In this document: in pieces, positions 6,064-8,958 of the stretch
Numbering within the stretch: the stretch's first letter is position 1
Layout of the letters: every line of letters begins with the position of its first letter
NCBI GenBank assembly: GCA_025458465.1
Contig: JALOSK010000102.1
Location: 1-8,958, forward strand
Length of the DNA stretch: 8,958 nucleotides
Reading direction: 5' to 3'
Origin: Sandarakinorhabdus sp.
Lineage (GTDB): Bacteria; Pseudomonadota; Alphaproteobacteria; Sphingomonadales; Sphingomonadaceae
Made by a program: the position numbers and the translations under genes
The notes under the pieces: generated by a model
Told to the model about the DNA's origin: nothing
What the model saw: only the letters and a program-made list of their open reading frames with translations
Databases searched by the model: none

Positions 6064-6804
6064 ATGCGTAACATGATGCTCGTCGCGGCACTGGCCGCAA
6101 CCACGTTCGGCACCGCTGCCATCGCTGCCGAAGATACCGACAAGAAGGGTTTCTATATCGCCGGCGGTGTTGGCATCGCCACGCTGCAGGCCACCGATAT
6201 CGGCTATTATGATGCCGGCGGCGTGTTCGGCGGCACCGGCCCGCAGGATCGGGTGGACGGCAAGCTGCGCTTCAAGTCCGCCACCGAGTTCGGCGGCACG
6301 CTGGGCTATGATTTCGGCAGCATCCGCTTTGATGTGCAGATCAATTATGCCCGCAACACGGCCAAATCGCTTGAGGTGCTGGCGCTGAACGGTGGCCCGG
6401 TCACGCTGACCCCGGGCGACATTTCCGACATCTGCGACTATCTGGAAGCCACGCCGTGCAGCGGCACCGGCAACACCATCGCCTTTGATGGCGGCAAGAT
6501 CCGCCGGGCGACGGGCCTGGCCAACCTGTGGTTCGATTTCCCGATCGGCAGCGGCATCACCCCCTATGTGGGCGGCGGCGCCGGCGTGGCGGGCTTTGAA
6601 GTCGATGGCGAAGGCAAGGCCAGCTTTGCCTGGCAGCTGGGCGCGGGTGCCGCCATCAATGTGGCCAGCGGCGTAGCGATTACCGTGGATTACCGGTTCC
6701 GCAATGCCAGCGGCGCGCGCATCGAATATGATGCCGTGTCGGGCTTTGATATCGGCCGGCAGAAGAGCCAGAGCTTTGGCGCAGGCCTGCGTTTCACCTT
6801 CTGA
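6064..6804 (+). CDS. Outer-membrane beta-barrel protein (opacity/OmpA-like 8-strand porin family)
   Basis: This is a 246-residue exported protein. Residues 1-22 form a Sec signal peptide (Arg2, a hydrophobic core, and an AIAA cleavage region before EDTDKKG). The mature part has alternating beta-strand blocks: FYIAGGVGIA (30-39), FGGTLGYDFGSIRFDVQINY (76-95), TPYVGGGAGVAGFEV (166-180), FAWQLGAGAAINV (188-200) and VAITVDYRFRN (204-214). It ends in FGAGLRFTF, with the terminal Phe expected for BAM-assembled barrels. This resembles the single-domain OMP beta-barrel family (small 8-stranded proteins), without a peptidoglycan-binding OmpA C-terminal domain. Cys124 and Cys132 flank a short stretch in a predicted surface loop and could form a disulfide. 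GGGGTAAG precedes the ATG. Its function is unknown: adhesin, small pore or structural protein. Its position between a kinase and a regulator gene suggests it is their target. Confidence 0.85.
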   Translation: MRNMMLVAALAATTFGTAAIAAEDTDKKGFYIAGGVGIATLQATDIGYYDAGGVFGGTGPQDRVDGKLRFKSATEFGGTLGYDFGSIRFDVQINYARNTAKSLEVLALNGGPVTLTPGDISDICDYLEATPCSGTGNTIAFDGGKIRRATGLANLWFDFPIGSGITPYVGGGAGVAGFEVDGEGKASFAWQLGAGAAINVASGVAITVDYRFRNASGARIEYDAVSGFDIGRQKSQSFGAGLRFTF

Positions 6805-6825
6805 TCCTGCACCATGGTCGGGGTG

Positions 6826-6850
6826 CCTGATCGGCGGGTGGGCGATCAGG
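6826..6850. terminator. Bidirectional hairpin between convergent barrel and kinase genes
   Basis: CCTGATCG (6826-6833) and CGATCAGG (6843-6850) form a perfect 8-bp stem with a 9-nt G-rich loop. They lie in the 56-bp gap between the barrel-gene stop (6804) and the kinase stop (6861). There is no T-run on either strand. The convergent position supports a shared transcript-end structure. The arm sequence CCTGAT/ATCAGG also appears in the hairpin at 410-426. Confidence 0.45.
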
Positions 6851-6860
6851 GGGACGGCGT

Positions 6861-8105
6861 TCAGGCCATCGGCAACGAGAGCCTGAACGCCGCGCCGCGC
6901 CGCCAGCGCGGATCAACCGCGCCCGTGCCATAATCGGCAAACAGCCAATCCGGCCAGCCATCGGGCAGGCCGCGGCCATCATCGATCACCCAGATATCCG
7001 CACTGCGCCCGCGCCGGCGTGCGCCGATCAGCACGCGGCTGGCCCCAGAATGGCGGATGGCATTGGCCAGCAGATTGCCCACCGCCCGCGACAGGATCAC
7101 CGGATCGGCCAGCAGCATCACGCTGGATGGCACCACCCTGATGCTGATGCCGGCCGCCAGCGCCGCGGGTTCCTGCAGCAGCGCTTCGGCCTGCAACATC
7201 GCGCCCACCGCAATCGGCTGTGGCCTGGCGTCCACCGCGCCCGCTTCCAGCCGCATGTGATCCAGCATCGATGCGATCAGGCCACTGGCCGACGCCAGCG
7301 ACGAGCGCACGCCGGCAACGGCCCTGTCGTGCAGTGGCCCGTTGGCCAGCGTGGCTTCGAAATGGAAGCCGGCAGCGGCCAGCGGCTGCTGCAGATCATG
7401 GGTGGCCGAAGCGATGAAGCGGGTCTTTGAATCGCGTTCGGCCGCCACGACAGCCAGCGCCCGCTGCGTGGCCGCTTCGGACCGGGCGCTGGAAGCCTGC
7501 GCCGTGAGCGCCGCCACCACGGCGCGCTGCGCCAGGGAGCGCAGGCCGAGCATGGTGAGGCCGATCATGCCGATCAGCAGCGCCACCGGAATGCGATAGG
7601 GCGTATCCTGGCTGAGCGCGAACGCTGCCAGCGACGCGGTGAGCATCACCACTTCCCAGCGGCTGACCGGCACGCCGGCATTGCTCGTCACCGTGGCGAC
7701 CCCGATGTACCAGACATACATCATCGTGGTGAAATATTGCAGCAGCGGATCAGCGCCGAGCAGCAGCACCCAGGGGCTGGCGGCAATGCCGATGTTGAAC
7801 CCGATCTGGGTCCAGTGGCCATATTTCGACCAGTCGGCCACGGTTTCGGCATCACCGGGCTTGCGCCAGATGAACACGGTCATGGCGCCGAGAAAGAACA
7901 GCACCAGACCGCCCATGAAGAGCAGCCACAGATCAAGCGCGACGAGGCTCTCCACGCGCGACCGGAACCACATGTGCACGAACAGCAGAACGGCCGTCAT
8001 GATGAAGACGCCCGGCACGCTGATCCGCGCGCCATGCCGGATCGCGGCGGCGCGGATCGCGAGATCGGCATCGTCGGCCGTGATGGTGCCACTCTGGACG
8101 TTCAT
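6861..8105 (-). CDS. Membrane-bound sensor histidine kinase lacking a G2 box
   Basis: This is a 414-residue sensor kinase. A cytoplasmic tail of about 28 residues is followed by roughly six hydrophobic segments (about 30-48, 57-79, 100-118, 122-140, 147-165, 171-188) with little periplasmic sequence, then an Ala-rich coiled region (190-225). The phospho-acceptor box is IASATHDLQQPLAAAGFHFE (231-250, His236). The catalytic domain shows the N-box GNLLANAIRHS (343-353) and G1 IDDGRGLP (374-381). After G1 only 33 residues remain: the ATP lid and GLGL (G2) motif are absent, yet the usual end strand FRLSLP (407-412) is present. Activity is therefore uncertain. I chose ATG 8105, which has AGGAACCAGGG upstream; codons back to 8228 are open but low-complexity. 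It probably partners the response regulator at 5919-5239, separated from it by the antisense barrel gene. The sensed signal is likely membrane-intrinsic. Confidence 0.9.
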   Translation of the reverse strand: MNVQSGTITADDADLAIRAAAIRHGARISVPGVFIMTAVLLFVHMWFRSRVESLVALDLWLLFMGGLVLFFLGAMTVFIWRKPGDAETVADWSKYGHWTQIGFNIGIAASPWVLLLGADPLLQYFTTMMYVWYIGVATVTSNAGVPVSRWEVVMLTASLAAFALSQDTPYRIPVALLIGMIGLTMLGLRSLAQRAVVAALTAQASSARSEAATQRALAVVAAERDSKTRFIASATHDLQQPLAAAGFHFEATLANGPLHDRAVAGVRSSLASASGLIASMLDHMRLEAGAVDARPQPIAVGAMLQAEALLQEPAALAAGISIRVVPSSVMLLADPVILSRAVGNLLANAIRHSGASRVLIGARRRGRSADIWVIDDGRGLPDGWPDWLFADYGTGAVDPRWRRGAAFRLSLPMA

Positions 8106-8257
8106 GCGACCCTGGTTCCTGTTGGGCCGCATGCTGTTGGCAGCCTGCGTGCCAAGTGCCTGCCGATGAATTTCGCTGTCAATGGCCTGCGATGGCCGAG
8201 CCGCCGTCCCTGCGCCGCCAGCTTGCACTGGATGGCCCCCTGCCGTAACGCGGAGCC

Positions 8258-8958
8258 ATGACGGATCGGCTGCGCATCGCGGTACTGGGGGCTTCGGGCT
8301 ATACCGGGGCGGATCTGGTGCGCCTGGCGCTTGGCCACCCGCAGATCGAGATTGCCGCGCTGGCCGCCAATGCCAAGGCCGGCCAGGCGATGGCCGATAT
8401 CTGGCCGCATCTGGCGATGTACCCGCAGTTGCCGCGGCTGGTGAAGGCGGACGCGATTGATTTTTCCACCATCGATGCGGTGTTCGGCTGCCTGCCGCAC
8501 GCGGCTTCGGCGGAGCTGCTGTCCACCATCAATGGCCCCCCGTCTGGCCCACGCATCATCGATCTTTCCGCCGATTTCCGGCTGAAGGATGCCGCCACCT
8601 ATGCCGATTGGTATGGCGGGCCGATTGGTATGGCGGGGCGCACCCGGCGCCGGGCCTGCTGCCCGAAGCCGTCTATGGCCTGACAGAATTCGCCCGCGAT
8701 GCGTTGCCGGCGGCGCGGATCGTGGCCTGCCCCGGCTGCTATCCCACCGCCGTGCTGCTGGCGCTGCTGCCGCTGGTGGCGGCCCACGCGATTTCGGCGG
8801 ACAATATCACGGTGAACGCGCTTTCCGGCGTCTCGGGCGCCGGCCGCAGCCTGAAGGAGGCCAATCTGTTCCCGGAAGTGGCGGAGGCCGTGCACCCCTA
8901 TGGCATCGGCCGCCATCGCCACATGCCGGAGATGGAGCAGGAACTGGGCGCACGCGCC
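8258..8958 (+). pseudogene. argC: N-acetyl-gamma-glutamyl-phosphate reductase, frameshifted by a 17-bp duplication, 3' end outside window
   Basis: ArgC performs the NADPH-dependent third step of arginine synthesis, reducing N-acetylglutamyl phosphate to the semialdehyde. The first frame (8258-8683) encodes RIAVLGASGYTGADLVRLAL (6-25, dinucleotide-binding GxxGxxG), VFGCLPHAAS (75-84) and IDLSADFRLKD (101-111), then turns into unrelated GRTRRRACCPK and stops at 8681-8683. From about 8638 the frame starting one base earlier carries the rest: HPAPGLLPEAVYGLTEFARD, ACPGCYPTAV with the catalytic Cys, NALSGVSGAGRSLKEANLF and GIGRHRHMPEMEQEL, open to the window edge. The switch coincides with a 17-bp tandem duplication; removing one copy fuses the halves in frame (Cys155 in repaired numbering). 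As written, the product is 141 residues without the active site. TTGCAC (8223-8228) and TAACGC (8246-8251), spaced 17 nt, are a weak promoter candidate that would give a nearly leaderless mRNA. A sequencing or assembly error is a live alternative. Confidence 0.9.
8603..8637 (+). repeat. 17-bp tandem duplication inside argC
   Basis: CCGATTGGTATGGCGGG occurs at 8604-8620 and again immediately at 8621-8637; with the preceding G the identity runs 18 nt at period 17. Since 17 is not a multiple of three, it shifts the argC frame. The copies are identical, which points to a recent event by replication slippage, or to an artefact. Confidence 0.97.

Noticed and set aside
8106..8228. 41-codon N-terminal extension of the histidine kinase
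   Set aside because: It is low-complexity and lacks a convincing ribosome-binding site; ATG 8105 has AGGAACCAGGG just upstream.
8600..8683. Programmed ribosomal frameshifting as an explanation of the argC frame change
   Set aside because: There is no slippery heptamer, and an exact 17-bp tandem duplication explains the shift completely.
1..8958. Insertion sequences, CRISPR arrays, tRNA/rRNA genes or attachment sites
   Set aside because: I found no transposase or integrase motifs, no spaced repeats and no recognisable structural RNA. The only direct repeat of note is the 17-bp duplication in argC.

Overview
The window is a GC-rich, densely packed stretch of chromosome. Its gene content and protein style suggest an alphaproteobacterium, most likely a member of the Sphingomonadales. 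The clues are an FPEATCSDG-type acyltransferase, an Asp-type hemB, a sensor kinase with a HDLQQP H-box and a small opacity-type outer-membrane barrel. This placement is an inference from protein character; no rRNA or tRNA is present to confirm it. I see no mobile element, CRISPR array or RNA gene.

Left part (1-3943): the 3' half of a plus-strand lysophospholipid acyltransferase meets, tail to tail, a minus-strand group of three genes. In transcription order these are an AAA+ ATPase (3943-2477), an ATP-grasp ligase (2382-1438) and a luciferase-like flavin monooxygenase (1438-422). The last two overlap by one base (TGATG) and are probably translationally coupled. The ATPase starts with a tandem pair of 24-residue motifs separated by five residues, the layout of the c-di-GMP-binding MshEN domain of type II secretion and pilus ATPases. 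Here it is joined to a MoxR-like AAA+ module.

Middle (3944-5242): a 309-bp, clearly AT-richer divergent region carries plausible back-to-back promoters for the ATPase and for hemB (porphobilinogen synthase). hemB is complete and has both active-site lysines.

Right-middle (5239-8105): a LuxR-type response regulator and a six-TM histidine kinase lie on the minus strand. A plus-strand outer-membrane beta-barrel gene sits between them. The regulator/porin divergent region holds a nested inverted repeat that could be an operator. The kinase has its H, N and G1 boxes but lacks the G2 box. A two-component system controlling the barrel gene is a reasonable hypothesis from the layout alone.

Right end (8258-8958): argC (N-acetyl-gamma-glutamyl-phosphate reductase) is broken by a 17-bp tandem duplication that shifts the frame ahead of the catalytic cysteine. 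Removing one copy restores a perfect ArgC reading frame to the window edge.

All three convergent gene junctions have very short gaps or an overlap, and each carries a short inverted repeat at or around the stop codons. The strongest leads are the argC duplication, the MshEN-like/AAA+ fusion, the coupled ATP-grasp/flavin monooxygenase pair and the kinase without a G2 box.
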